NCBI RefSeq assembly: GCF_036311905.1
Contig: NZ_JAZDCH010000026.1
Span: 96,301-160,300 of the forward strand
DNA length: 64,000 nt
Origin: Brachybacterium sp036311905
GTDB taxonomy: Bacteria; Actinomycetota; Actinomycetes; Actinomycetales; Dermabacteraceae
Reading direction: 5' to 3'
Numbering within the stretch: the stretch's first letter is position 1; each line of letters opens with the position of its first letter. This document shows, in pieces, positions 1 through 9,754 of the stretch. Below the pieces are notes generated by a model. The model searched no databases and was not told the DNA's origin. It was given only the letters and a program-made list of their open reading frames with translations. The translations under genes were made by a program, and so were the position numbers.

Positions 1-255
1 GCAGGAGCCCGCGGAGACCACGGCGCGCGGCCGGTGGGCGAGGATGCCCCAGGTCGCGGCGGCGGCCGCGGCCGCGACCCCGATGCCGGTGGTCACCACG
101 ATGGTGTCCTGCCCCGAGAGCAGACCCCGCCGGGCCGTGACGGGGGCGGCGAGCGGGGTGGTCAGCTCCTCGGCGGCGACGAGGCGCGCGTGCAGCGGCG
201 CGGACTCCTCGGGCATGGCGGCGAGGACGAGCAAGGGTGCGGGGGCGGAGGTCAT
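1..255 (-). CDS. MTA/SAH nucleosidase-like protein, 3' part outside the window
   Basis: The 85 residues present match the N-terminal part of the nucleoside phosphorylase/hydrolase superfamily. A start of the type LVLAAMPEESAPL resembles the AMEEE start of 5'-methylthioadenosine/S-adenosylhomocysteine nucleosidases. A later GIGVAAAAAATWGIL followed by VVSAGSC resembles the family's glycine-rich GIGK..AA and INTGSAG strands. Such enzymes hydrolyse the N-glycosidic bond of MTA/SAH or related nucleosides in the cytoplasm. The gene runs off the left edge, so catalytic residues further on cannot be checked. The ATG has no Shine-Dalgarno sequence, but a TACCCT -10 box lies 6 nt upstream, suggesting a leaderless mRNA. 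Another phosphorylase-superfamily member is possible. Confidence 0.7.
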   Translation of the reverse strand, partial: MTSAPAPLLVLAAMPEESAPLHARLVAAEELTTPLAAPVTARRGLLSGQDTIVVTTGIGVAAAAAAATWGILAHRPRAVVSAGSC

Positions 256-261
256 GGCCGC

Positions 262-267
262 AGGGTA
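262..267 (-). promoter_or_regulatory. Leaderless -10 box of the nucleosidase gene
   Basis: TACCCT on the minus strand ends 6 nt before the ATG at 255. This is the actinobacterial TANNNT box at the distance expected when transcription starts on the first base of the start codon. Confidence 0.6.
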
Positions 268-346
268 CCGCCGCCCCCAGGCCCGTTCGTTAGGCTGGCG
301 GGACCCGCAGCGAGGGCGGCCCCCGGGGCCGCAGGAGGAGGCAGTC

Positions 347-1243
347 ATGGGTCGTGTCCGCGAAGCCGTCGTCACCGGAGCCCGTGCGGTGAGCCGCATC
401 CCCCTGCCCTCGACCCTCACGCATCAGGCGCTGCGCGAGGCGCGCCGCCCGAACCCCCCGTCGGCGGTGCTGAAGTCGCACGCCGTCGAGCACGAGATGA
501 TCGGCCGCACCCGCACGGTGTGGCTCGACGGGCACCGCGGGGATCGTGGCCTGATCGTCTTCCTGCACGGGGGCGCGTACGTCTCCGGCCCCTTCGCGAG
601 CGACTGGCTGTGGCTCTCCCGCCACATCGACGCCCTCGGCTGCGCGGGGCTCATGGTCGACTACCGCAACGCCCCCGACCACCAGCACCCCGTCGCCCTC
701 GACGACGTGGAGGCGGTGCTCGCCGCACTGCGGGCCGACGGCCGCCTCGCCGGTCAGCCGTGGGTCCTCGCGGGCCAGCATGCGGGCGGCGGACTCGCGC
801 TGACCGTCGCGCGCCGGCTGCGGGAGTCGGGGGAGGTGCCCGCGCCCGCGGCGCTCGTGGCCATGTCGCCCTGGCTCGACCTCGAGCTCGCCAACGCCGG
901 GATCACCGAGACCGACCAGGCAGATCCGGTGCACGAACGGCGCCTGCTGCGCGATGCGGCGATCCGCTACGCGGGCCGCACGCCGCTCGAGGACCCGGAT
1001 CTCTCGCCGCTGAACGCCGATCTCTCCGGGCTGCCGCCGCTGCACCTCTCGGTGGGGATGCGCGACCTCTTCCTCGCCGAGGTCCGCATCGCCCGGCTGC
1101 AGCTCGAGGAGAACGGCGTCGAGGTGGCCTATCGCGAGATCAGCGGCCGGCTCGGCCTGCAGCTGCGGGTGCGCCGCGGCGAGGACATGGAGCGGCTGCA
1201 TCGCGAGCAGGCGGCACTGATCACGCGCGCACTGCGGGGCTGA
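347..1243 (+). CDS. HSL-family alpha/beta hydrolase lacking catalytic Ser and His
   Basis: This 298-residue protein has the fold markers of the hormone-sensitive-lipase esterase family. HGGAY at residues 74-78 is the oxyanion-hole motif, DYRNAPDHQHP follows at about 105-115, and SPWLDLE lies near 174. The nucleophile elbow, normally GDSAGG, reads GQHAGG at 143-148, so His145 stands where the catalytic Ser should be. Asp240 in SVGMRD is kept. The segment that should supply the catalytic His reads GRLGLQLR, with Gly270 at the expected place. Two of three triad residues are therefore missing, which argues for a pseudoenzyme or a decaying gene, although the frame is intact. The ATG at 347 was chosen because GGAGGAGG lies just upstream; a TAGGCT -10 candidate lies near 290. 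Confidence 0.75.
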   Translation: MGRVREAVVTGARAVSRIPLPSTLTHQALREARRPNPPSAVLKSHAVEHEMIGRTRTVWLDGHRGDRGLIVFLHGGAYVSGPFASDWLWLSRHIDALGCAGLMVDYRNAPDHQHPVALDDVEAVLAALRADGRLAGQPWVLAGQHAGGGLALTVARRLRESGEVPAPAALVAMSPWLDLELANAGITETDQADPVHERRLLRDAAIRYAGRTPLEDPDLSPLNADLSGLPPLHLSVGMRDLFLAEVRIARLQLEENGVEVAYREISGRLGLQLRVRRGEDMERLHREQAALITRALRG

Positions 1244-1246
1244 GGC

Positions 1247-1954
1247 TCAGCTCTCGACGATCACCAGGGCGGCACCCGCGGGCGCCGTCGCCCAGCGGCG
1301 CTGCGGCAGCGCGCGGAGCAGGCCCGCCACCAGCAGGGCCTGGCCGATGATGTAGGTGACCATCACCCAGACGGTGCTGTACAGGATCGCGGCGCCCGGC
1401 AGGAACCAGGTCATCGCCAGCAGCGAGCTGGACAGCAGGAACAGCGTCCCTCCCGACCAGGTCAGCCCGTTGCCGCCCGCGGAGAGGAAGGCCGTCACGG
1501 CGAGGGCCACGGCGTAGGCCGCGACGAGGGGGAGCATCGGTCCGGCCCCGTCGGCGCAGGCGACGAACAGGCCGATCACCACGCCGCCGTAGGGGATCGC
1601 CAGCGCGATGCGCATGGGGTCCCGGTTGCGCCGCCACAGCGGGGCGAGGGCGCAGGAGTAGGCCACCAGCGCCCCGAGGAAGAACAGGGCGGAGATGGTC
1701 TCGACCTGCTCGGGCGCGATCTGGCTGAAGAAGTCCCCGCACCAGGCGCACAGCAGCCCGATGAGCAGCAGTCGCGAGGTCCGTGTCAGGTGCGGGACGG
1801 CGGTCAGCACCACGCCGATCAGCAGCGGGGCGAGCAGCGACTGGGTGACGCGCTGCAGCCCCTCGACCTGGGCGAACATCGCGGTCAGGTGCAGGCCGCC
1901 CACGAGGGCATAGGCCACCCAGAGCAGGGTATGGGCGGTTCGGGACGGCTGCAC
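1247..1954 (-). CDS. YhhN/TMEM86-family membrane protein (putative lysoplasmalogenase)
   Basis: The 235-residue protein is almost entirely hydrophobic, with about eight membrane segments. It carries the two family signatures: an acidic one in LLIGLLCAWCGDFFSQ (residues about 63-78) and a second in GGTLFLLSSSLLA (about 168-180). Mammalian TMEM86 members hydrolyse the vinyl-ether bond of lysoplasmalogens; the bacterial role is unsettled. The start is GTG at 1954, supported by a TAGCCT box 6 nt upstream and no ribosome binding site. It is convergent with the hydrolase gene, 3 bp apart, and both stop codons lie inside a short palindrome at 1239-1251. Confidence 0.8.
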   Translation of the reverse strand: MQPSRTAHTLLWVAYALVGGLHLTAMFAQVEGLQRVTQSLLAPLLIGVVLTAVPHLTRTSRLLLIGLLCAWCGDFFSQIAPEQVETISALFFLGALVAYSCALAPLWRRNRDPMRIALAIPYGGVVIGLFVACADGAGPMLPLVAAYAVALAVTAFLSAGGNGLTWSGGTLFLLSSSLLAMTWFLPGAAILYSTVWVMVTYIIGQALLVAGLLRALPQRRWATAPAGAALVIVES

Positions 1955-1960
1955 CGTCTC

Positions 1961-1966
1961 AGGCTA
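1961..1966 (-). promoter_or_regulatory. Leaderless -10 box of the YhhN gene
   Basis: TAGCCT on the minus strand lies 6 nt before the GTG at 1954. It supports GTG as the true start. Confidence 0.55.
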
Positions 1967-2031
1967 GGAAGCGGACCCGGCGGTGACCAGCGGTATGACG
2001 GAGCATTCGGGCACGATCGGGTAACGCTCGG

Positions 2032-3783
<1,752 letters not shown>

Positions 3784-3790
3784 GGGGACC

Positions 3791-3796
3791 AGGGTA
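3791..3796 (-). promoter_or_regulatory. Leaderless -10 box of argS
   Basis: TACCCT on the minus strand lies 7 nt before the argS ATG. Confidence 0.6.
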
Positions 3797-3847
3797 GTCG
3801 CGCGCGGACGGGGGGACAGCCCCCTGGCCCCGGGGTGCGACGGACCC

Positions 3848-3853
3848 TACGCT
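3848..3853 (+). promoter_or_regulatory. Leaderless -10 box of the yccF-like gene
   Basis: TACGCT lies 6 nt before the ATG at 3860, divergent from the argS promoter about 55 bp away. Confidence 0.55.
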
Positions 3854-3859
3854 GGCGGC

Positions 3860-4279
3860 ATGCGCTCCCTGATCTCGCTGATCCTCAACGTCATCTGGCT
3901 GCTCACCGCGGGCTGGGCCCTGTTCCTGGGGTACGTCGTGGCGGGACTGCTGGCCTGCCTGCTGATCGTCACCATCCCGTTCGGCCTCGCCTCCTTCCGC
4001 ATCGCGGGCTTCGTGATCTGGCCCTTCGGCCGGGAGGTGGTGGACACCGGGCGGGTCTCCGCCGTGGGTGCCCTCGGCAACGTGATCTGGTTCGTGGTCG
4101 CCGGCTGGTGGCTCGCCCTGGGTCATGTGGCGACCGCCCTCGCCCAGGCCATCACGATCATCGGCCTGCCCCTCGCCTGGGCGAACCTCAAGCTGATCCC
4201 GGTGACCTGCTTCCCCTTCGGCAAGGAGATCGTCGACTCGGACGACGCCCGCGCCCGCATGCTCCCGACCGCCCGGTGA
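3860..4279 (+). CDS. yccF: YccF-domain inner membrane protein
   Basis: The 139-residue protein contains two tandem YccF (DUF307) units. The first has N(V)IWLLTAGWALFLGY and a PFG motif; the second has GNVIWFVVAGWWLALGH and FPFGKEIV. Each unit supplies hydrophobic segments, consistent with a small integral membrane protein. Its biochemical role is not known. The ATG at 3860 follows a leaderless-type TACGCT box. Its stop overlaps the GTG of the next gene (GTGA), so the two are translationally coupled. Confidence 0.85.
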   Translation: MRSLISLILNVIWLLTAGWALFLGYVVAGLLACLLIVTIPFGLASFRIAGFVIWPFGREVVDTGRVSAVGALGNVIWFVVAGWWLALGHVATALAQAITIIGLPLAWANLKLIPVTCFPFGKEIVDSDDARARMLPTAR

Positions 4280-4767
4280 GCACGCCCGTCGACGTCGAGG
4301 ACTACCGGCGCGCGAGCGATCTGATCGCTGCGGGCCTCGCGGTGCTCTCCACCCGGCAGGGCCCGCACGACCTGCTGGTGACCGTCGACTCGTATCTCGA
4401 CGTCTCCTATGACCCGCCGACCATGCTGGTGGCGCTCTACGGCATGGGCCGCGCCGCGGAGGCCGCCGAGGAGGCGGGGCACCTGTGCCTGAACGTCCTC
4501 GCGGAGGACCAGCAGCATCTCGCCGACCGCTTCGGCACCCCGGGCGCCCCGCTGCAGGGGATGCTCGCGGGCCTCGAGGTCTCCCGCACGGCCGACGGCG
4601 ACGCGATCCTGCCCGGGGCCCTGGCCCATTTCGCGCTGCGCGTCGAGCAGGCGGTTGACGCCGCGACCCACCGCCTGCTGATCGGCCCCGTCGTGGAGAT
4701 GGGGGAGGGGCGCCCCGGGCCGGGTCCGGCGATCCGCTTCGCGGGGGAGCGCCGCGCGCTGCGCTGA
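4276..4767 (+). CDS. Flavin-reductase-like domain protein
   Basis: The 163-residue protein resembles the flavin reductase-like/FMN-binding split-barrel family. It has an early block TRQGPHDLLVTVDSYLDVSYDP, matching the usual V(T)(T) ... DGxPxGxTxSSFxSVSxDPP layout, then MLVALYGMGRAAEAAEEAG and LCLNVLAEDQ (family form: F.vnvLaedQ..la..F). A short LIGPVVEM strand matches the conserved H-x-L-x-x-G region. Such proteins use FMN and NAD(P)H or serve as reductase partners of flavin monooxygenases. No partner monooxygenase lies nearby. The GTG start overlaps the yccF-like stop by 4 bp. Substrate is unknown. Confidence 0.65.
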   Translation: MSTPVDVEDYRRASDLIAAGLAVLSTRQGPHDLLVTVDSYLDVSYDPPTMLVALYGMGRAAEAAEEAGHLCLNVLAEDQQHLADRFGTPGAPLQGMLAGLEVSRTADGDAILPGALAHFALRVEQAVDAATHRLLIGPVVEMGEGRPGPGPAIRFAGERRALR

Positions 4768-4824
4768 GAGCGACGGCGCATCCGGCCTGCGGCGCGCCGA
4801 CCGTCCGCGGCGTCCCGGCGTCCT

Positions 4825-4830
4825 TATCAT
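4825..4830 (+). promoter_or_regulatory. -10 candidate for the gene at 4886
   Basis: TATCAT lies about 55 bp before the ATG, and GGAGAG precedes the start, so this gene appears to have a normal leader. Confidence 0.4.
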
Positions 4831-4885
4831 CGAGACCGCCTGCGCGCACAGGGCGAGCAGGTCAGCAGGGCAGGAGAGCCGGGGA

Positions 4886-6469
4886 ATGGACAGGCACCCA
4901 GGGGACGCGGACCCCCAGGACGCGGACTGGATCTTCGCCTCCGACGACCCCCGCACGCTACCCACCGATCGGCTCCCGGACCGTGCCGAGTTCGACCGCT
5001 ACTCCGCGCCGCTGCTCGCCGAGCGCGAGGAGCGGCGCGCCGCCGCCCGGCCCGCCCCCGCGAGCTACGCCCGCTCCGGCACCACCCCCAACGCCGAGCA
5101 CGACGAGCTGCCCGCCCTCGGCTTCACGGTCCCCGCGCGCTTCGCCGACCTCGGCATCTTCGACGCCCTGCGGGACGTGATCGCCCTGGTCTGCCTCAGC
5201 GCGGCGATGACCACGACCTTCACCGCCGCGCCGGGCCACTGGCTCGCGGGCCTCGCCCCCTGGGCGATCGGGCTGGCCCTGGTGTCCCTGGTGGTGGTGC
5301 TGCTGGTCCGCTGGCTGCCGCCGGACCCGCCGCTGGCAGCGGTCCGCTCGGTGCGCGTGATCGGCCTCGCCCCCGCGCTGCTCGTGGGTCTGCTCGCGCT
5401 CCTCGTCGACCTGGTCTCCTCGCTGCCGGTGCTCTTCGCCTCGCTGCCCGAGGGTCCCCCCGTCGGCATCGGCGTGGGGGTCGCCCTGCTGCTGCTCGGC
5501 GCGATCATCGGCATCGAGCCGCGCGCCCACGAGGGGTATCTGCCGCAGGCTCGCGCCCGGCGCACGGCCCGGCTGATCCTCGTGGGCGTGGGCGTCGCCG
5601 CCGCGGCCCTGCTGCTCCTGGCGCTGGTGATGCTCATCGGGCGGCTGTTCACGACCGGCTGGGGATACTCGCTCGTGACCTTCGCGGACACCTTGGTCTC
5701 CGCGCTGCTGCTGGGCATCGTGCTGGCCTCGGCGCTGCTCCGGGAGCGCTCCTGGTTCGTGTTCTCGACCGCGGTCACCGCGGGCCTGGTGCTCGCGGCC
5801 CTCGCCGACAACTCCCTGCGCCTGCAGTTCGCCGCGCCCACCAGCGTGGCCACCGGCTACGTCTACCTGCCGCTGCTGTTCATCGCCTTCGGGGTGATGA
5901 TCTCGCGCTCCTTCGTGCGCACGATGCCGGTCACCTTCCGGCGCACCGACTGGCTCGTCTACACCGTCCGCGCCTTCGAGTTCTCCGCCGTGATGCACGT
6001 CGCCGCTGTCGTGTGGCACCTGCTGACCGCGATCGCCGCCCCCACGGGGCAGGCGCCCGGCGGTGTCGCGATCCACCTCATCGACGCGGGCGTGTGCGCC
6101 TGCCTCGCGGCGATCTCCCTCTTCGCGCGGCACACGCTCCTCACCCGTCCCGCCGGGCCCGCGCGCAGCACCGGCGTGATCGCCGGTCTCGCGCTCGTGG
6201 TGATCGGCTTCCTCGACGTGATCGTCAACTCCCTCGCCCTCGGCGCGGGCGCGGGCCTGGTCACGGGCGGGCTCGCGGTCGCCTCCGGCATCGCCGCCGC
6301 GCTCATGCTCACCGTCCCCTCGCCGGTGCGCGACGAGCACGGCGCCCCGGACCTCGCCCGCATGTTCGCCGACTTCCGCCACCGTGACGGCGGCCGCGTC
6401 TCCCTGCTGAGCCTGGTCCCCGACGTCACGGTCGAGACCGCGCGCCGCAAGAACTTCCCCGGCGCCTGA
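4886..6469 (+). CDS. Polytopic membrane protein of unknown function
   Basis: I do not recognise this 527-residue protein. Residues 1-90 are hydrophilic and rich in Asp, Arg and Pro, probably cytoplasmic. Residues about 95-485 form roughly ten to twelve membrane helices, with short charged loops such as RTDWLVYTVRAFEF and LTRPAGPARS. A hydrophilic tail of about 40 residues ends in ARRKNFPGA. I see no catalytic motif, ATP-binding motif or transporter signature. It starts at ATG 4886 after a GGAGAG ribosome binding site. The gene precedes a uracil permease by 29 bp and may share its transcript, which is the only functional hint. Confidence 0.75.
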   Translation: MDRHPGDADPQDADWIFASDDPRTLPTDRLPDRAEFDRYSAPLLAEREERRAAARPAPASYARSGTTPNAEHDELPALGFTVPARFADLGIFDALRDVIALVCLSAAMTTTFTAAPGHWLAGLAPWAIGLALVSLVVVLLVRWLPPDPPLAAVRSVRVIGLAPALLVGLLALLVDLVSSLPVLFASLPEGPPVGIGVGVALLLLGAIIGIEPRAHEGYLPQARARRTARLILVGVGVAAAALLLLALVMLIGRLFTTGWGYSLVTFADTLVSALLLGIVLASALLRERSWFVFSTAVTAGLVLAALADNSLRLQFAAPTSVATGYVYLPLLFIAFGVMISRSFVRTMPVTFRRTDWLVYTVRAFEFSAVMHVAAVVWHLLTAIAAPTGQAPGGVAIHLIDAGVCACLAAISLFARHTLLTRPAGPARSTGVIAGLALVVIGFLDVIVNSLALGAGAGLVTGGLAVASGIAAALMLTVPSPVRDEHGAPDLARMFADFRHRDGGRVSLLSLVPDVTVETARRKNFPGA

Positions 6470-6498
6470 GGCGCCCCGCATCCCTCCCAGGAGAGCCC

Positions 6499-7791
6499 AT
6501 GTTCCGCTGGACCCTGCACGGAGACGGCCGCACCGTCGCCCCCGACGCGATCGTCCGCCCCGAGGAGCGGCTCGCCTGGCCGCTGACCATCGGGATCGGT
6601 GCCCAGCACGTCATCGCGATGTTCGGCGCCACCTTCCTGGTGCCGCTGCTGACCGGGTTCCCGCCCTCGACCACGCTGCTCTTCTCGGGCATCGGCACGC
6701 TGCTGTTCCTGGTGATCACCCGGAACCGGGTGCCCAGCTATCTCGGCTCCTCCTTCGCGTTCATCTCCCCGATCATGGCCTCGACCCAGGCCCACTCGAT
6801 GGGGGCCGCGCTCGGCGGCGTGCTCGTGACCGGTGTGCTGCTGGCCCTGCTGGGGCTGCTCGTGGGGCGGATCGGCACGGGGTGGATCCGGGCGCTCATG
6901 CCGCCGGTGGTGATGGGCTCGATCGTCGCGCTGATCGGCTTCAACCTCGCCCCGACGGCCTATGACAACTTCCAGCAGTCCTCCGTCACGGCGACGATCA
7001 CGCTCTTCGCCGTGGTGCTGTGCACGGTGCTCTTCCGCGGCCTGCTCGGTCGGATCTCGGTGCTGCTGGGCGTGCTGGTCGGCTATCTCGTGGCCGTGGC
7101 GCGGGGCGAGGTCGACTTCGAACCGGTGCGGGAGGCCGACTGGCTCGGCCTGCCCGAGTTCCACCACCCCACCATCGAGCTCGGCCTGCTGCCGATGTTC
7201 CTCCCGGTCGTGGTGGTGCTGCTCGCCGAGAACGTCGGCCACGTGAGCAGCGTGGGCCTGATGACCGGCCGGAACCTCGACCACATGGTCGGCCGCACCC
7301 TGGTCTCCGACGGCCTCGCCACGACGCTCTCCGCCGGCTTCGGCGGCTCGCCGACCACCACCTACGGCGAGAACATCGGCGTGATGAGCGCGACCCGCGT
7401 CTACTCGACCGCGGCCTACTGGGTCGCGGGCATCGTCGCGATCCTGCTCTCCCTCTCCCCGAAGGTCGGCGCCCTGATCTTCACCATCCCGCCGGGCGTG
7501 CTGGGCGGCGTCACCTTCGTGCTCTACGGCCTCATCGGCATCGTCGGCGTGCGCATGTGGGTCGATGCGAAGGTCGACTTCTCCCGTCCCAAGAACCAGA
7601 TCACCGCGGGCGTCGCCCTCGTGGTCGGCATCGCGAACGTGACCTGGACCATCGAGGGCGTGCAGCTGACCGGCATCGCGCTCGGCACCCTCGCGGCGCT
7701 CGCGATCTACCACCTCATGGACCGGCTGGGCCGGCTCACGGGCACCGAGACCGAGACCGAAAGGGAGCCCGAGCCCGCTCCCGTCGATTAA
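6499..7791 (+). CDS. uraA: Uracil permease (NCS2 family)
   Basis: The 430-residue protein is an NCS2 nucleobase:cation symporter that imports uracil across the cytoplasmic membrane. It starts with the LAWPLTIGIGAQHVIAMFGATF block seen in UraA/PyrP proteins. Later it has LLAENVGHVSSVGLMTGRNL, equivalent to the UraA AEHIGH segment with the substrate-binding Glu, and TTTYGENIGVMSATRVYS, the most conserved UraA motif. About 14 membrane segments are visible. The start ATG follows an AGGAGAGCCC ribosome binding site. No pyrimidine-biosynthesis genes are adjacent, so regulation by the pyr system cannot be inferred. Confidence 0.92.
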   Translation: MFRWTLHGDGRTVAPDAIVRPEERLAWPLTIGIGAQHVIAMFGATFLVPLLTGFPPSTTLLFSGIGTLLFLVITRNRVPSYLGSSFAFISPIMASTQAHSMGAALGGVLVTGVLLALLGLLVGRIGTGWIRALMPPVVMGSIVALIGFNLAPTAYDNFQQSSVTATITLFAVVLCTVLFRGLLGRISVLLGVLVGYLVAVARGEVDFEPVREADWLGLPEFHHPTIELGLLPMFLPVVVVLLAENVGHVSSVGLMTGRNLDHMVGRTLVSDGLATTLSAGFGGSPTTTYGENIGVMSATRVYSTAAYWVAGIVAILLSLSPKVGALIFTIPPGVLGGVTFVLYGLIGIVGVRMWVDAKVDFSRPKNQITAGVALVVGIANVTWTIEGVQLTGIALGTLAALAIYHLMDRLGRLTGTETETEREPEPAPVD

Positions 7792-7817
7792 TGCGCGGAC
7801 GCCGTTTCGGAATCTAA

Positions 7818-7836
7818 TGAGGTGAGGCTAAGCTTC
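7818..7836 (+). promoter_or_regulatory. IdeR/DtxR-type iron box overlapping a leaderless promoter
   Basis: The 19 bases beginning TGAGGTGAGGCTAAGC match 14 of 19 positions of the known IdeR/DtxR consensus TTAGGTTAGGCTAACCTAA. A TAAGCT -10 box (7829-7834) sits inside it, 7 nt before the GTG at 7842. Iron-loaded repressor bound here would block the promoter of the siderophore-uptake operon that follows. Confidence 0.7.
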
Positions 7837-7841
7837 GGCGC

Positions 7842-8702
7842 GTGCCACTTCAGCTCGTCCCCGCGACCGACCTCCCCGCGCCCTCGCTGCGCGGCGCCGA
7901 CCTGCGCCTCGGCTACGGCAAGGACGAGGTCGTCCACGGCGTCGACCTCGTGCTCCGGCCCGGCGAGGTCACCGCTCTGCTGGGCCCCAACGGCAGCGGC
8001 AAGTCGACCGTGCTGCGAGCCCTCGCCCGCCTCCACCCCGTCGGCGGTGGTGAGGTGCTGCTCGGCGGCACGAGCGAGCGCGGCACGGCGCTGCTGTCCG
8101 CCCGCGAGCTCGCCCGCGAGCTGACCCTCTTCTCGCAGACCCGCACCGCCCCGCAGGGTCTCAGCGTGCGCGAGGTCGTCGCCTTCGGCCGCCATCCGCA
8201 CCGGCGGCGCTTCGCGGGGCTCACCCCCGCCGATCAGGCCTCGATCGACCGCGCCATGGAGCTGACAGGTGTCAGATCCTTTGCCGCCCGCGGCGTCGAC
8301 GAGCTGTCCGGCGGCGAGATGCAGCGCGCCTGGCTCGCCTCCTGCCTCGCCCAGGACACCGCTATCGTGCTCCTCGACGAGCCCACCAACCACCTCGACC
8401 TGCGCTACCAGATCGAGACCCTCGACCTCGTGCGCGACCTCGCCGAGGAGCACGGCGTCGCCGTCGGCATCGTGCTGCACGACCTGGACCACGCCGCCCG
8501 CATCGCCGACCACGTGGTGCTGCTGCACCACGGTGCCGTGCACGCGGCCGGGCCCGCCGCCGCGGTGCTCACGAGCGAGCACCTCACCGAGGTCTACGGC
8601 CTCCCCCTCACCGTGACGCGGGAGGCCGACGGCCGCCTGCGCATCGACGCCCGCGGTCGCCATGAGCGCCGCGTGCAGCCCGACCGGGCATCCGCCATCT
8701 GA
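7842..8702 (+). CDS. Siderophore ABC transporter, ATP-binding protein
   Basis: This 286-residue ATPase powers ferric-siderophore import and belongs to the FepC/FhuC type. Walker A is GPNGSGKST (near residue 47), the Q-loop is LFSQTRTAPQGLSVREVV, the ABC signature is LSGGEMQRAWLA and Walker B is IVLLDEPTNHLDL, followed by an H-loop in IVLHDLDHAARIADH. The GTG at 7842 lies directly after the iron box and has no ribosome binding site, consistent with a leaderless message. It heads a three-gene operon with a binding lipoprotein 11 bp downstream and a fused permease overlapping that gene. Confidence 0.93.
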   Translation: MPLQLVPATDLPAPSLRGADLRLGYGKDEVVHGVDLVLRPGEVTALLGPNGSGKSTVLRALARLHPVGGGEVLLGGTSERGTALLSARELARELTLFSQTRTAPQGLSVREVVAFGRHPHRRRFAGLTPADQASIDRAMELTGVRSFAARGVDELSGGEMQRAWLASCLAQDTAIVLLDEPTNHLDLRYQIETLDLVRDLAEEHGVAVGIVLHDLDHAARIADHVVLLHHGAVHAAGPAAAVLTSEHLTEVYGLPLTVTREADGRLRIDARGRHERRVQPDRASAI

Positions 8703-8713
8703 CCGAGGACCCC

Positions 8714-9754
8714 ATGCACACCATCACGCGCCGCCTCGCGGCCACCCTCACCGCCGCCGCCGCGACCCTCGCCCTCGCCGCCTGCGGTACGACCGAGGTC
8801 CCCGAGACCGCCGAGCCCGCCGGGGACGCCGCCGCGATCTCCGAGTCCTGCGCCGCGGACACCACCGCCACCTCGACCGACCCCGTCACCCTCACCGACG
8901 ACCTCGGCCGCACCGTCGAGCTCGACGCCCCCGCCGAGCGGGTCGCCGTCCTCGAGTGGCAGCAGACCGAGGACCTGCTCACGCTGTGCATCGCGCCCGT
9001 CGCCGTCGCCGACGTCGAGGGCTTCTCCACCTGGGTCAGCGCCGAGACCCTGCCCGAGGGCACGACCGACGTCGGCACCCGCGGCGAGCCGAACCTCGAC
9101 GCCCTCGCCGCCGCCGACCCCGACCTGATCATCGTCGAGGTCAGCTCGCCCGATGACGAGGTCGTCGCCCAGCTCGAGGCGCTCGGCGTGCCCGTGCTCG
9201 CGACCATCGGCGCCGACGCCGCCGACCCGGTGCAGAACATGAAGGACCTCTTCGCCCTGATCGGCGAGGCCACCGGGCGCAGCGAGCGCGCCGAGGTCGT
9301 CCTGGGCGAGTTCGACGCCCACGTGGCCGAGGCGAAGGCCGCGGTCGAGGGCGCGGGCCTGCCCACCACCGACTTCGTGTACTTCGACGGCTGGGTCGAC
9401 GGCGGTAACGTCACGCTGCGCCCCTTCGGGAAGGGCGCGCTGTTCACCGCCCTCGGCGAGGAGGTGGGCCTCACCTCCGCATGGACCGAGGAGACGGACG
9501 CCGTCTACGGCCTCGGCCAGACCGACATCGAGGGTCTGACCACCGTGGGCGACGCGACCCTCTTCTACACCAGCACCGACGACCCGGCCGGGAACTACGT
9601 CACCGAGCTCGAGAAGAACGAGCTGTGGACCTCCCTGCCCGCCGTCGAGGAGGGTCGCGCCTTCGGCTTCCCCGCCGGCATCTGGACCTTCGGCGGCCCC
9701 CGCTCCTCGGAGCAGGCGATCGACGCCTACGTCGACATCTTGACCGCCCAGTGA
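8714..9754 (+). CDS. Siderophore ABC transporter, substrate-binding lipoprotein
   Basis: The 346-residue protein starts with a signal peptide ending in the lipobox LALAAC, so Cys24 or so is expected to be lipidated and the protein anchored outside the membrane. The mature part is a FepB/FhuD-type (class III) periplasmic-binding fold: DDLGRTVELDAPAERVAVLEW begins the first lobe, the EPNLDALAAADPDLIIVE block is the usual hinge-side motif, and AEVVLGEFDAHVAEAKA is the long connecting helix. The ligand is probably a ferric siderophore, inferred from the iron box and partners. Its stop overlaps the GTG start of the permease. Confidence 0.9.
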   Translation: MHTITRRLAATLTAAAATLALAACGTTEVPETAEPAGDAAAISESCAADTTATSTDPVTLTDDLGRTVELDAPAERVAVLEWQQTEDLLTLCIAPVAVADVEGFSTWVSAETLPEGTTDVGTRGEPNLDALAAADPDLIIVEVSSPDDEVVAQLEALGVPVLATIGADAADPVQNMKDLFALIGEATGRSERAEVVLGEFDAHVAEAKAAVEGAGLPTTDFVYFDGWVDGGNVTLRPFGKGALFTALGEEVGLTSAWTEETDAVYGLGQTDIEGLTTVGDATLFYTSTDDPAGNYVTELEKNELWTSLPAVEEGRAFGFPAGIWTFGGPRSSEQAIDAYVDILTAQ

